DNA of 64,000 nt, from positions 9,335 to 73,334 of the forward strand of contig NZ_JOJM01000062.1 in NCBI RefSeq assembly GCF_000720325.1, written 5' to 3'. This document shows positions 7,910-17,143 of this stretch, piece by piece. The notes beneath the pieces are model-generated. The model saw only the letters and a program-made list of their open reading frames with translations, did no database searches and was not told the origin of the DNA. Position numbers and translations under genes: made by a program. How positions within the stretch are numbered: the stretch's first letter is position 1; every line of letters starts with the position of its first letter. This stretch comes from Streptomyces sp. NRRL B-1347. GTDB lineage: Bacteria; Actinomycetota; Actinomycetes; Streptomycetales; Streptomycetaceae.

Positions 7910-8587
7910 ATGGCACAGAGAGACGCGCTGGCCGCCGCCGAGGCGCCCCAGGCCCGTCGGCCCGGGCTGCGCGAGCGCAAGAAGCGGCAGACCGCCGAGC
8001 GCATATGGCGGGCCGCGGTGGACCTCTTCGTCGAGCGCGGCTTCGACAAGGTGTCCGTCGCCGAGATCGCCGAGGCCGCCGACGTATCGAAGATGACCGT
8101 CTTCAACTACTTCGGTACGAAGGAGGACCTGGTCCTCGGGCCGATGGAGGAGCACGTCGCCGACGCCGCCGACGCGGTGCGCGGCCGCGCACCCGGCGAG
8201 TCCGCCGTGGACGCGCTGCGCCGCCAGCTGCTCGGCGCGATCGCGGAGCGCTCCCCGGCCGTCGGCCTCGGCGACGACCAGCGCTCGCTGCAGACGCTGC
8301 GCCTCGTCCTGGAGACACCCGTGCTGCTCAAGCGGGCGCACGACTTCCATCTGCGCGGCCAGACCCTGCTCGCCGACGTGCTCGCCGCGGAGATCGACGA
8401 GCCGGTGCTCGCCCAGGTCGCCGCCGCGCAGCTCATCGGCGTACGCAACGCGGTCTGCTCGGACGCCATGCGCCGCCGCATGGCGGGCGAGCCGCTGGAC
8501 ACGATCGCGGCGGACGCCGAGCGGCACGCGCGGGCCGCCTTCGCCCTCCTGGAAAAAGGACTCAGCGGGTTCGCGGTGAAGGCTTAG
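7910..8587 (+). CDS. TetR family transcriptional regulator
   Basis: This 225-residue repressor-type protein has an N-terminal TetR DNA-binding domain. Helix-turn-helix residues are near 45-68: VSVAEIAEAADVSKMTVFNYFGTKEDL. The remainder is a helical ligand-binding domain with no recognisable ligand motif. The ATG at 7910 is preferred; ATG at 7901 (3 residues longer) lies inside the inverted repeat and cannot be excluded. There is no good ribosome-binding site for either, so a leaderless transcript is possible. The gene downstream (MDMPI-like, 9 bp away) is a candidate co-transcribed target. Confidence 0.9.
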   Translation: MAQRDALAAAEAPQARRPGLRERKKRQTAERIWRAAVDLFVERGFDKVSVAEIAEAADVSKMTVFNYFGTKEDLVLGPMEEHVADAADAVRGRAPGESAVDALRRQLLGAIAERSPAVGLGDDQRSLQTLRLVLETPVLLKRAHDFHLRGQTLLADVLAAEIDEPVLAQVAAAQLIGVRNAVCSDAMRRRMAGEPLDTIAADAERHARAAFALLEKGLSGFAVKA

Positions 8588-8596
8588 GCTCCGGCT

Positions 8597-9394
8597 ATGC
8601 CACCGGCCAAGAAGCGCGTGCGCGCGTACGACCCGACGAAGATCCGCACCGCCGTCCTCGCCCAGTACGCGACCGTGCGGGAGGCGGTCGCGGGCCTCAC
8701 GGACGAGCAACTGGCCCGGCCCACGCGGCTCGGCGACTGGACCGTGCGCGAACTGGCCGCGCATCTGACGATGGTGCTCGGCTCCGTCGCCCGGTACCTG
8801 GACGCGCCCGAGCCGGACAAGCTGGAAGTACCGCTCCAGGACTGGGCGTTCCGGACCTCGTCCGCCGCGGTCCAGGTCGACGAGGACGTGCACGGCATCG
8901 TGGCCGCGGGCACCGACGTCGACGGCCTGTTCGCGCACGCCCTGGAGCGGCTCGCCGAGACGCTGCCCGGCGCCGCCGACACCCGCCTCGTGCCGTCGCG
9001 CTTCGGCGGCATGACCCTCGCCGACTTCATGGTCACGCGCACCGTCGAACTCGTCGTCCACACCGACGACCTGAACGACGCCGTGCCGGGGCTCGACGTG
9101 CCGTACGACCGCCAGGCCCTGGCCGCCTGCACCCGTCTGCTCGCCGACACGCTGGCCCTCAAGGCCCCCGGCGGCTCGGTGGAGGTGCGGATTCCGCCGT
9201 ACGCCGTGGTGCAGTGCGTCGAGGGGCCCCGGCACACCCGCGGCACCCCGCCGAACGTCGTCGAGACCGACCCGCTGACGTGGATCCGGCTCGCGACCGG
9301 GCGTACGACTTGGGCCGCCGCGCTCGACGCCGCGAAGGTCAGCGCGAGCGGCGAACGGGCGGATCTGGGCGGGCTCCTGCCGCTGATGTCGTAG
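8597..9394 (+). CDS. mycothiol-dependent maleylpyruvate isomerase-like (MDMPI / DinB-fold) protein
   Basis: This 265-residue protein has an N-terminal four-helix-bundle MDMPI domain (12-165) and a C-terminal sterol-carrier-like domain (165-265). His56 (ELAAHL), Glu151 and His155 (ELVVH) match the spacing of the zinc triad of Corynebacterium MDMPI (H, then E-x3-H). A mycothiol-dependent metal enzyme is therefore plausible. Paralogues are numerous in actinobacteria and most have no known substrate. It starts 9 bp after the TetR gene and is likely in its operon. Confidence 0.78.
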   Translation: MPPAKKRVRAYDPTKIRTAVLAQYATVREAVAGLTDEQLARPTRLGDWTVRELAAHLTMVLGSVARYLDAPEPDKLEVPLQDWAFRTSSAAVQVDEDVHGIVAAGTDVDGLFAHALERLAETLPGAADTRLVPSRFGGMTLADFMVTRTVELVVHTDDLNDAVPGLDVPYDRQALAACTRLLADTLALKAPGGSVEVRIPPYAVVQCVEGPRHTRGTPPNVVETDPLTWIRLATGRTTWAAALDAAKVSASGERADLGGLLPLMS

Positions 9395-9484
9395 CCGGTA
9401 GGGGGCGGCGGCCCGGCGGGCGGCGGGCCGCGGCGCCGCCCGCCGGGGAGGGAACCGGTCCGCTCGTCGCCCCGTCACAGTGAC

Positions 9485-10330
9485 ATGTACAAGCAGCGCG
9501 TAACCCAGACCCTCACCGTCCTCGCCGCAGCCGGTCTGCTCGCCGCCTGCGGCTCGGAGTCCGGCTCCAAGGACTCCGGCAAGTCCGCCAGGGGAGACTC
9601 CGGCTCCGGCGCTTCCAAGACCTCCCTGACCGGCGTCCGCTGGAACGTCGAGAGCCTCACCGTCGACGGCAGGAAACAGAAGGCGCCGGACGACGTCTAC
9701 GTACGGCTCGGCGGCAAGGGCGGCACCGGCGGCCACTTCGGCTGCAACGGCTACGGCGCCGACGTCTCCGTGCAGGGCGACACCGTCCGCTTCAAGCCCG
9801 GCATCCACACCGAGATGGCCTGCGACGCACTCGACTTCGAGAACAGCCTCGCCCGCGCCCTGGACGGCAAGCTCAAGGCCGACGTCGACGACGACCGCCT
9901 GACCCTCACCAACGCCAAGGGCGACCGGATCGCCCTCACCTCCCGGCCCGTGGCCCCCGGCGCCCCGCTCCAGGGCACCACCTGGACCGTGGACACCGTG
10001 GGCGAGGACGACTCGGCGCGGCCCCTGCCGAAGCAGGTCGCGGGCAAGGCCCGGCTGGTCTTCGGCAAGGACGGCACCGTGCGCGGCAACCTCGGCTGCA
10101 ACGACGTCACCGGCAAGGCCGAGGCGCACAACGGCGCCCTCGCTTTCGGGGCGCCGAAGCTGACCCGCATGATGTGCGTGGGCCCGAAGGCGAAGACCGA
10201 GGCCGACCTGCTCAAGCTGTTCGACGGCAAGGCCCGGTACGAGGTCAAGGACGACGGCCTCACCCTCACGGCCGAGGACGGCACGGTGGTCACCGCGACC
10301 GCGACCCTGTCCGCGCACACGAAGAAGTAG
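9485..10330 (+). CDS. META-domain lipoprotein (two META domains)
   Basis: This 281-residue secreted lipoprotein has a signal peptide ending in the lipobox LLAAC (Cys22). Next come a Ser/Gly/Lys-rich linker (23-45) and two META (HslJ-like) domains at about 48-155 and 160-278. Each domain contains the GGxFGCNGY or RGNLGCNDV type core and a later conserved Met-Ala/Cys patch (TEMACD; RMMCVG). META domains are often linked to envelope stress or heat-shock roles, but the biochemical function is unknown. The ATG at 9485 follows GTCACAGTGAC, with no clear ribosome-binding site. Confidence 0.85.
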   Translation: MYKQRVTQTLTVLAAAGLLAACGSESGSKDSGKSARGDSGSGASKTSLTGVRWNVESLTVDGRKQKAPDDVYVRLGGKGGTGGHFGCNGYGADVSVQGDTVRFKPGIHTEMACDALDFENSLARALDGKLKADVDDDRLTLTNAKGDRIALTSRPVAPGAPLQGTTWTVDTVGEDDSARPLPKQVAGKARLVFGKDGTVRGNLGCNDVTGKAEAHNGALAFGAPKLTRMMCVGPKAKTEADLLKLFDGKARYEVKDDGLTLTAEDGTVVTATATLSAHTKK

Positions 10331-10387
10331 CCGGCCCGCTCCGCGACCGCGAGAGCGGCCCGCCGCACCCCCGCGCGGAGCAGGCCC

Positions 10388-11797
10388 TCACGCCGCCGGA
10401 TACGGCAGCAGCTCCGCGTCCGTCCGCTCCCACGCCGCCCGCAGCTCCGCGAGGAGCGCCGGTTCCCGGCGCGCCAGATCCGCCTGTTCGCGCTGGTCGC
10501 GGCCCAGGTGGAAGAGCTGGTCCGCACTGCCCTTGCCGCGGTAGTACTTCCACGGCCCGCGCCGCAGCGCCCGCTCGCCCCGCACCCGCCAGAACAGGTC
10601 CCGCTCGCCCGGCTCCGTGCCGCGCAGCAGGTACCGGGCCAGGCTCGTGCCGTCGAGCGGCCTGGCCGGGTCGGGCCGGGCCCCGGCGAGTTCGAGCAGC
10701 GTCGCCGTCCAGTCGGGCGTGTACACGGGCAGGTCACTGACCTGCCCGCCGTCCAGACGGGCGGGCCAGCGCACGATCGTCGGCACCCGGATGCCGCCCT
10801 CCCGCAGCGAGCCCTTGTTCCCGGACAGCGGCCAGTTGTAGGAGAAGCGCTCGCCGCCGTTGTCGGAGGCGAAGAAGACGAGCGTGTCGCGCTCCTGCCC
10901 GGACTTCTTCAGGGCGTGCAGCACGTGCCCGATCGACCGGTCCAGGTCCTGCACCAGCTCCGTGTACGTGGCGATCGACCCGCCGTCCCGGTGCTGGAGG
11001 GCACCGCGCTCGCCCGCCTTGATCCGCCGCACGATCTCCGCGCTGGTCTCGGTGTCGCCGTCGGCCACCCACGGCCAGTGCGGGGTGGTGAAGTTCAGGT
11101 TGAGCAGCCACGGCCGGTCGTGGTCGCGCCGGACGTACTCACTGGCCCGCTCGGTCAGGATCCGCGTGTAGTAGCGCAGGTCCTTGTGGGTCGCGTCGCC
11201 CTCGTACAGGTCGTACTCGCCGCTCAGGCCGAGCTTGGAGTAGTACTCCAGGGCCCCGCCGAAGTTCCCGAAGAACTCGTCCCAGCCCGACTTGGTGGGC
11301 GAGTAGTCCGGCAGGTAGCCGCAGTGCCACTTGCCGATCAGGGCGGTCGCGTACCCGGCGCCGCGCAGCAGTGAGGCGAGCGTGGGGTGGGTGGGGTCGA
11401 GGCCCACGGACTTGTCCGCGATGGGCTCGGCGAGCCCGCCCTCGGTGCGTCCGGGGAAGCGCCCGGTGTACAGACTGAAGCGGGTCGGGGAGCAGGTCGC
11501 GGAGCCGGAGTAGGCCTGGGTGAAGCGCACGCCCTGCCGGGCGAGGCGGTCCAGGTGCGGGGTTCTGATGTGCGGCGAGCCGTAGGACGACAGGTCGGCC
11601 CAGCCGAGGTCGTCGCCGAGCACGAAGAGGATGTTGGGCCGTCGGCCGGCCTTCTCGTCGGGCCGCTCACGGGCGGCGAAGGGCCGCTCGGCGGGGGCGG
11701 CGACGGCCTCCCCGGCCCCGATGCCGACGGCAGCGGCGGCGCCCGCCACACCCCCGGTGAAGGCACGCCGGGACAGTGGGCTCTCGTACGAAGACAC
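10388..11797 (-). CDS. Tat-exported arylsulfatase-type sulfatase
   Basis: This 469-residue protein begins with a twin-arginine signal (SRRAFTGG, residues 9-16, then an Ala/Gly-rich hydrophobic stretch). It contains the alkaline-phosphatase-fold sulfatase domain. The nucleophile motif C102-S-P-T-R106 is the formylglycine signature; metal ligands include Asp62/Asp63 (VLGDDLGW) and the later FFASDNGG. Activity needs a formylglycine-generating enzyme, not visible here. GTG at 11797 has GGAG upstream. Substrate (sulfated sugar or aryl sulfate) is unknown. It converges with the META lipoprotein gene. Confidence 0.92.
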   Translation of the reverse strand: MSSYESPLSRRAFTGGVAGAAAAVGIGAGEAVAAPAERPFAARERPDEKAGRRPNILFVLGDDLGWADLSSYGSPHIRTPHLDRLARQGVRFTQAYSGSATCSPTRFSLYTGRFPGRTEGGLAEPIADKSVGLDPTHPTLASLLRGAGYATALIGKWHCGYLPDYSPTKSGWDEFFGNFGGALEYYSKLGLSGEYDLYEGDATHKDLRYYTRILTERASEYVRRDHDRPWLLNLNFTTPHWPWVADGDTETSAEIVRRIKAGERGALQHRDGGSIATYTELVQDLDRSIGHVLHALKKSGQERDTLVFFASDNGGERFSYNWPLSGNKGSLREGGIRVPTIVRWPARLDGGQVSDLPVYTPDWTATLLELAGARPDPARPLDGTSLARYLLRGTEPGERDLFWRVRGERALRRGPWKYYRGKGSADQLFHLGRDQREQADLARREPALLAELRAAWERTDAELLPYPAA

Positions 11798-12387
11798 AAA
11801 GGACTCCTGGGCAGGGAAGGCCCCCGTCGCGGGGGGCGTGCGGACGCGGTGGCGGGGCGCGGCCCGCGAGGGTGGAGTGGCGCCCCTGGCGGGGCGGGAG
11901 AGCGCGCCGGAGCGCGGGGGAAACCGGGCGGCCCGGGCGGAAAAGCCCCCGGAGAGACCCCGGGGACGCCCGGGGTGACCCGAAGGGGGAACGTTTCAGC
12001 GTGACAAAGGTCCCACGGGTCAGAGCCTCAAACCGCCCTGAAACGGGGCGAAATGGAAGACCGGCTCAGGCGTCGGAACGACAGATCGCGCTCGCGACGC
12101 GGGCCAGATCGACATGGCGGCGCCACACGAGCGGGACCGTGAGCGGGTCACCGAAGGGCTGCATGAACCAGGAGCCTCACGGAGCCCACGGAGGGCTGTC
12201 AATGCGCTGTCGTGCCTGTTCACGAGGGTTTCGCACGGCCGAAGCAACCCCGCAAGGAGAAGATCGGAAAGGGGTCCGCCGCGAGGTCCGCGCTCCGGCT
12301 GCTTGGCGGAACATACATATTCGGCCGCGGCCCTCCGAGCCCCCGTAAAGACCGCGCCTACGCTCCGTACAGGACCCGTATCCCCAA
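11798..12387. other. 590-bp gap between the sulfatase and purF promoter
   Basis: The first ~190 bp are very G+C-rich with many short inverted repeats. GTTTCAG (11994-12000) is inverted at 12039-12045. A short frame at 12201-12348 has an SD-like GGAGGG before an ATG, but it uses many A/T-ending codons and I cannot support it as a gene. Nothing else is recognisable. The region must contain the sulfatase promoter. Confidence 0.4.
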
Positions 12388-12424
12388 TTCGGACCAGTGG
12401 TCGATCTCGCCTACACTCGGTGCC
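12388..12424 (+). promoter_or_regulatory. putative purF promoter giving a leaderless mRNA
   Basis: A -10-like TACACT (12412-12417) sits 7 bp before the purF GTG at 12425. A weak -35-like TTCGGA (12388-12393) lies 18 bp upstream of it. Transcription would start at or next to the GTG, so the mRNA would be leaderless. There is no ribosome-binding site before the GTG, in agreement. Confidence 0.5.
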
Positions 12425-13951
12425 GTGCCACGTGGTGACGGTCGACTCAATCACGATCTGCTCCCCGGCGAGAAAGGCCCCCAGGACGCTTGCGGCGTCT
12501 TCGGTGTCTGGGCTCCGGGCGAAGAGGTCGCAAAGCTCACGTACTTCGGGCTCTACGCCCTCCAGCATCGGGGTCAGGAATCCGCGGGAATCGCGGTCAG
12601 CAACGGCTCCCAGATCCTCGTCTTCAAGGACATGGGCCTCGTGTCCCAGGTCTTCGACGAAACCTCCCTCGGCTCCCTCCAAGGTCACATCGCGGTCGGA
12701 CACGCCCGCTACTCGACCACCGGGGCCTCCGTCTGGGAGAACGCCCAGCCCACCTTCCGCGCCACGGCCCACGGCTCCATCGCCCTCGGCCACAACGGCA
12801 ACCTCGTCAACACGGCCCGCCTGGCCGAGATGGTCGCCGACCTGCCGAAGGAGAACGGCCGCGCGACCCAGGTCGCCGCGACCAACGACACGGACCTGGT
12901 CACCGCGCTGCTCGCGGGCCAGACCGACGCCGACGGCAAGCCGCTGACCATAGAGGAAGCCGCCGCCGCGGTCCTGCCGCAGGTGCAGGGCGCCTTCAGC
13001 CTCGTCTTCATGGACGAGCACACGCTGTACGCGGCCCGCGACCCGCAGGGCATCCGCCCGCTGGTGCTCGGCCGCCTCGAGCGCGGCTGGGTCGTCGCCT
13101 CGGAGTCCGCCGCGCTCGACATCTGCGGCGCCAGCTTCGTCCGCGAGATCGAGCCGGGCGAGTTCGTCGCCATCGACGAGAACGGCCTGCGCACCTCTCG
13201 ATTCGCGGACGCGAAGCCCAAGGGCTGTGTCTTCGAGTATGTCTACCTGGCCCGTCCCGACACCGACATCGCGGGTCGGAACGTCTACCTCTCGCGCGTC
13301 GAGATGGGTCGGAAACTGGCCAAAGAAGCGCCGGTCGACGCCGACCTGGTCATAGCGACGCCCGAGTCCGGCACCCCCGCCGCGATCGGCTACGCGGAGG
13401 CCTCCGGCATCCCCTTCGGCGCGGGCCTCGTCAAGAACGCCTATGTCGGCCGGACCTTCATCCAGCCCTCCCAGACCATCCGCCAGCTGGGCATCCGGCT
13501 GAAGCTGAACCCCCTCAAGGAAGTCATCAAGGGCAAGCGCCTGGTGGTCGTCGACGACTCGATCGTCCGCGGCAACACCCAGCGCGCCCTGGTCAAGATG
13601 CTCCGCGAGGCGGGCGCCGCCGAGGTGCACATCCGCATCTCCTCGCCCCCCGTGAAGTGGCCCTGCTTCTTCGGCATCGACTTCGCGACCCGCGCCGAGC
13701 TGATCGCCAACGGCATGACCGTGGACGAGATCGCCACGTCGCTCGGTGCCGACTCGCTCTCGTACATCTCCATCGACGGCATGATCGAGGCGACCACGAT
13801 CGACAAGCCGAACCTCTGCCGCGCCTGCTTCGACGGCGAGTACCCGATGGAGCTGCCCGACCCCGAGCTGCTGGGCAAGCAGCTCCTGGAGACGGAGCTG
13901 GCCGCGGGCCCGGCGGCCACGGCCGCCGCCGACGCGATCCGTCGCCCCTGA
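12425..13951 (+). CDS. purF: amidophosphoribosyltransferase
   Basis: This 508-residue enzyme makes phosphoribosylamine from PRPP and glutamine, the first step of purine synthesis. After a 22-residue propeptide the catalytic cysteine is Cys23 in DACGVFGVW. The Ntn glutaminase half covers 23-260, and the phosphoribosyltransferase half contains the PRPP motif VVVDDSIVRGNT. Cysteines in the C-terminal half, including WPCFFGID and NLCRACFDG, are those of the Fe-S-containing Bacillus-type enzyme. The frame is open further upstream, but the GTG at 12425 gives the family length. purM follows after 32 bp. Confidence 0.96.
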   Translation: MPRGDGRLNHDLLPGEKGPQDACGVFGVWAPGEEVAKLTYFGLYALQHRGQESAGIAVSNGSQILVFKDMGLVSQVFDETSLGSLQGHIAVGHARYSTTGASVWENAQPTFRATAHGSIALGHNGNLVNTARLAEMVADLPKENGRATQVAATNDTDLVTALLAGQTDADGKPLTIEEAAAAVLPQVQGAFSLVFMDEHTLYAARDPQGIRPLVLGRLERGWVVASESAALDICGASFVREIEPGEFVAIDENGLRTSRFADAKPKGCVFEYVYLARPDTDIAGRNVYLSRVEMGRKLAKEAPVDADLVIATPESGTPAAIGYAEASGIPFGAGLVKNAYVGRTFIQPSQTIRQLGIRLKLNPLKEVIKGKRLVVVDDSIVRGNTQRALVKMLREAGAAEVHIRISSPPVKWPCFFGIDFATRAELIANGMTVDEIATSLGADSLSYISIDGMIEATTIDKPNLCRACFDGEYPMELPDPELLGKQLLETELAAGPAATAAADAIRRP

Positions 13952-13983
13952 GCCCCATCATCAACCCCGAAAGATCCCAGGCA

Positions 13984-15066
13984 ATGTCTGAGACAACTGC
14001 TGGTACTGGTGCCTCCTACGCCGCGGCGGGCGTGGACATCGAAGCGGGTGACCGCGCCGTCGAGCTCATGAAGGAGTGGGTCAAGAAGACCCAGCGGCCG
14101 GAGGTGGCGGGCCTCGGCGGCCTCGGCGGCTTCGCCGGGCTCTTCGACGCCTCCGCTCTCAAGCGCTTCGAGCGGCCGCTGCTCGCCTCCGCGACGGACG
14201 GGGTCGGCACCAAGGTCGATCTCGCCCGGCAGCTCGGCGTGTACGACACCATCGGCCACGACCTGGTCGCCATGGTCATGGACGACATCGTCGTGTGCGG
14301 CGCCGAGCCGCTGTTCATGACCGACTACATCTGCGTCGGCAAGGTCCACCCGGAGCGCGTCGCCGCCATCGTCAAGGGCATCGCCGAGGGCTGTGTGCTC
14401 GCCGGCTGCGCGCTCGTGGGCGGAGAGACGGCCGAGCACCCGGGCCTGCTCGGCCCGGACGACTTCGACGTCGCGGGCGCGGGCACGGGCGTGGTGGAGG
14501 CCGACCGCGTGCTCGGCTCCGATCGCATCCGTAAGGGTGACGCGGTGATCGCCATGGCGTCCTCCGGTCTTCACTCCAACGGGTACTCGCTGGTCCGGCA
14601 CGTGGTCTTCGACCGCGCCAAGATGACCCTCGGCCAGCAGGTCGAGGAGTTCGGCCGCACCCTCGGCGAGGAGCTCCTGGAGCCCACCAAGATCTACTCC
14701 CTGGACTGTCTGGCGCTGACCCGCACCACTGACGTGCACGCGTTCAGCCACGTCACCGGCGGCGGTCTCGCGGCCAACCTGGCCCGGGTGATCCCCGACG
14801 GCCTGCACGCCACCGTGGACCGCTCCACCTGGGCGCCGGGCGCCGTCTTCGACCTCGTCGGCAAGGCGGGCCAGGTCGAGCGCCTGGAGCTGGAGAAGAC
14901 CCTGAACATGGGCGTCGGCATGATCGCCGTCGTGCCCGAGGACTCGGTGGACGTGGCCCTGGCGACGCTCGCCGACCGCGGCGTCGACTCCTGGGTCGCG
15001 GGCGAGATCACCGACCGCGGCGACCACGCCACCGGGGCCGAGCTCACGGGCGACTACGCCAAGTAA
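13984..15066 (+). CDS. purM: phosphoribosylformylglycinamidine cyclo-ligase (AIR synthetase)
   Basis: This 360-residue ATP-dependent ligase closes the imidazole ring, turning FGAM into AIR, the step after PurSQL. Characteristic motifs are SYAAAGVDIEAGDRAV (start), LASATDGVGTKVDLA, HDLVAMVMDDIVVCGAEPLFMTDY and the ATP-binding VTGGGLAANLARV. The ATG at 13984 is preceded by AAAGATCCCAGG. It forms a two-gene operon with purF, closed by a hairpin at 15085-15114. Confidence 0.97.
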   Translation: MSETTAGTGASYAAAGVDIEAGDRAVELMKEWVKKTQRPEVAGLGGLGGFAGLFDASALKRFERPLLASATDGVGTKVDLARQLGVYDTIGHDLVAMVMDDIVVCGAEPLFMTDYICVGKVHPERVAAIVKGIAEGCVLAGCALVGGETAEHPGLLGPDDFDVAGAGTGVVEADRVLGSDRIRKGDAVIAMASSGLHSNGYSLVRHVVFDRAKMTLGQQVEEFGRTLGEELLEPTKIYSLDCLALTRTTDVHAFSHVTGGGLAANLARVIPDGLHATVDRSTWAPGAVFDLVGKAGQVERLELEKTLNMGVGMIAVVPEDSVDVALATLADRGVDSWVAGEITDRGDHATGAELTGDYAK

Positions 15067-15084
15067 TTCACCGCACAGCACGAA

Positions 15085-15114
15085 ACCCGGTCCGGCGAGC
15101 TGCCCGGACCGGGT
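15085..15114. terminator. bidirectional terminator between purM and the DUF3073 gene
   Basis: ACCCGGTCCGG (15085-15095) pairs with CCGGACCGGGT (15104-15114) across an 8-nt loop. It lies between two convergent genes and can serve both strands. Confidence 0.8.
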
Positions 15115-15182
15115 GAAGTGCGTTGTGGTGTTGTCCGCGAGAGGTGCGGACGTCAACCGCGAAGACGTACCGAACTACGAGG

Positions 15183-15440
15183 TCAAGCGCCGCGGCGCTG
15201 CTGCGACGGGCCGGACTCGTCCGCGTCCTCGTCGTCATCGTCGTCGGTGTTGTACAGATCCGCGTACTGCGCGTACGGGTCTTCGTCGTCCTCGTCCTCC
15301 AACGGCTCGCCGTTCGGCGGCTGCTGCGAAGTCGAAGCGCCCAGCTCGTTGGCCAGACGCGACAGGTCAGTCCCGCCGCTGTTGTACTTCAGCTGGCGGG
15401 CGACCTTTGTCTGCTTGGCCTTGGCCCGGCCGCGCCCCAT
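15183..15440 (-). CDS. DUF3073 family small protein
   Basis: This 85-residue actinobacterial protein has a basic N terminus (GRGRAKAKQTKVARQLKY) and a very acidic C-terminal half (EDEDDEDPYAQYADLYNTDDDDDEDADE). The ATG at 15440 has GAGGGGG upstream at a good distance, and the family starts MGRGR. The charge asymmetry suggests nucleic-acid or protein binding, but no function is known. The conserved place between purM and vdh matches S. coelicolor. Confidence 0.88.
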   Translation of the reverse strand: MGRGRAKAKQTKVARQLKYNSGGTDLSRLANELGASTSQQPPNGEPLEDEDDEDPYAQYADLYNTDDDDDEDADESGPSQQRRGA

Positions 15441-15824
15441 GGCTCGACCCCCTCGGTATCGGGGCTCATGGCCCCAGAGTCTTGACACGCGTTCATGATC
15501 CGGAACGGGCTCTCCGTGGAGAGACCGGTCCGTAGGGCTTCCACGGTACCTGTTCCTGCGGCCGTACGGTACGTCGCCCGCAGGACGCGCCTAGGCGCAC
15601 GACCGGCAAGGAGCCCTTTCCTCGCTGGTCAGCTGCGATTTTAACCTCTTCTTGGCGAGCGACCCGCCGACGGGCGTGAGTCTTCTCTCCCGATGACGCC
15701 GGCGGGCCCCGAGGGAGGCCTTGTCAGGGGCCGATCAGGCCGTTCTGGAGGCCGTATTCAGTTGTCCGTGGGCTGCGTTCCGTTGCCTTTCGGACACTTT
15801 GCGCAGCCTTTCGTCCGGTACGCG
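15441..15824. promoter_or_regulatory. intergenic region upstream of the DUF3073 gene
   Basis: This 384-bp gap carries the DUF3073 promoter on the minus strand and the 3' flank of vdh. A short perfect dyad CTCTCC-GT-GGAGAG spans 15510-15523, and repeated GTACCGT/ACGGTAC elements lie near 15543-15571. A TTTTAA patch is at 15640. No ORF with Streptomyces codon use is seen. Confidence 0.4.
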
Positions 15825-16907
15825 TCAGCCGCGACGGGCCTCCGCGATGCGCTGCTCGGCGATCCTGTCGGCCGCGGCGGCGGGCGGAATCCCATCGGCC
15901 TTCGCGCGAGCGAATATGGCGAGCGTGGTGTCGTAGATCTTCGAGGCCTTCGCCTTGCAGCGGTCGAAGTCGAAGCCGTGCAGCTCGTCGGCGACCTGGA
16001 TCACGCCGCCCGCGTTCACCACGTAGTCCGGGGCGTAGAGGATGCCGCGGTCGGCGAGGTCCTTCTCGACGCCGGGGTGCGCGAGCTGGTTGTTGGCCGC
16101 GCCGCACACGATCCGCGCGGTGAGGACCGGCACGGAGTCGTCGTTCAGGGCGCCGCCGAGGGCGCACGGCGCGTACACGTCCAGGCCCTCGGTGCGGATC
16201 AGGGCCTCGGTGTCGGCGACCGCGGCGACCTGCGGGTGCTTGTCCGTGATGCGGCGCACGGACTCCTCGCGCACGTCCGTGATCACGACCTCGGCGCCGT
16301 CCTCGATGAGGTGCTCGACGAGGATGTGCCCGACCTTGCCGACGCCCGCGACGCCGACCTTGCGGCCGCGCAGGGACGCCTCGCCCCACAGGGTCTTCGC
16401 GGAGGCGCGCATGCCCTGGAAGACGCCGAAGGCGGTGAGCACGGACGAGTCGCCCGCGCCGCCGTTCTCGGGGGAGCGGCCGGTCGTCCAGCGGCTCTCG
16501 CGCGCCACGACGTCCATGTCCGCCACGTACGTGCCGACGTCGCAGGCGGTCACGTAGCGGCCGCCGAGGGAGGCCACGAAGCGGCCGTAGGCGAGGAGCA
16601 GCTGCTCGCTCTTGATCCGGTCCGGGTCGCCGATGATGACGGCCTTGCCCCCGCCGTGGTCGAGCCCGGCCATGGCGTTCTTGTACGACATGCCGCGCGC
16701 GAGGTTCAGCGCGTCGGCGACGGCCGCTTCCTCGGTCGCGTAGGGGTAGAAGCGCGTGCCGCCGAGGGCGGGGCCCAGGGCGGTGGAGTGGATGGCGATG
16801 ACGGCCTTGAGTCCGCTGGCGCGGTCCTGGCAGAGCACGACCTGCTCATGACCCCCCTGGTCCGACTGGAACAGGGTGTGCAGGACGCCGTCGGTTACAT
16901 CGGTCAC
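15825..16907 (-). CDS. vdh: valine (branched-chain amino acid) dehydrogenase
   Basis: This 360-residue enzyme of the Glu/Leu/Phe/Val dehydrogenase family oxidatively deaminates valine, leucine and isoleucine with NAD+. It feeds acyl-CoA precursors to branched fatty acids and polyketides. Substrate-side lysines are Lys76 (MSYKNA) and Lys88 ([10 protein letters not shown]). The Rossmann fingerprint GVAGVGKVG is near 185-193. Length and the [13 protein letters not shown] motif match Streptomyces Vdh. It is monocistronic and divergent from the conserved gene at 17144. Confidence 0.94.
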   Translation of the reverse strand: MTDVTDGVLHTLFQSDQGGHEQVVLCQDRASGLKAVIAIHSTALGPALGGTRFYPYATEEAAVADALNLARGMSYKNAMAGLDHGGGKAVIIGDPDRIKSEQLLLAYGRFVASLGGRYVTACDVGTYVADMDVVARESRWTTGRSPENGGAGDSSVLTAFGVFQGMRASAKTLWGEASLRGRKVGVAGVGKVGHILVEHLIEDGAEVVITDVREESVRRITDKHPQVAAVADTEALIRTEGLDVYAPCALGGALNDDSVPVLTARIVCGAANNQLAHPGVEKDLADRGILYAPDYVVNAGGVIQVADELHGFDFDRCKAKASKIYDTTLAIFARAKADGIPPAAAADRIAEQRIAEARRG

Positions 16908-17143
16908 GGTGGTGACTCCCGGTTACGTAGCGGCGGTTGGACGGGTGCCCGTGCGGGTGGCGGGTCCCGTTGTGGCATGAGAGTAGAGCCTCGCGGGGAC
17001 CCACCGCCGCATGGAGGTCGGCAAGACTCTGTCCCCTCCTCGCGGGGGTCACTCTCCCGGGCTGCGAGACGGAGTACGACGGTGTTCGGCCATGGCACGA
17101 TCTGCAGTGTTTTCCAGCCGGTAGGCGGGGGAGGGGAGGAGCC

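Noticed and set aside
12201..12348. 48-codon frame (MRCRACSRGFRTA...) upstream of purF with GGAGGG before the ATG
   Set aside because: Many A/T-ending codons, no family recognised, and no promoter evidence. It could be a small gene but support is too thin.
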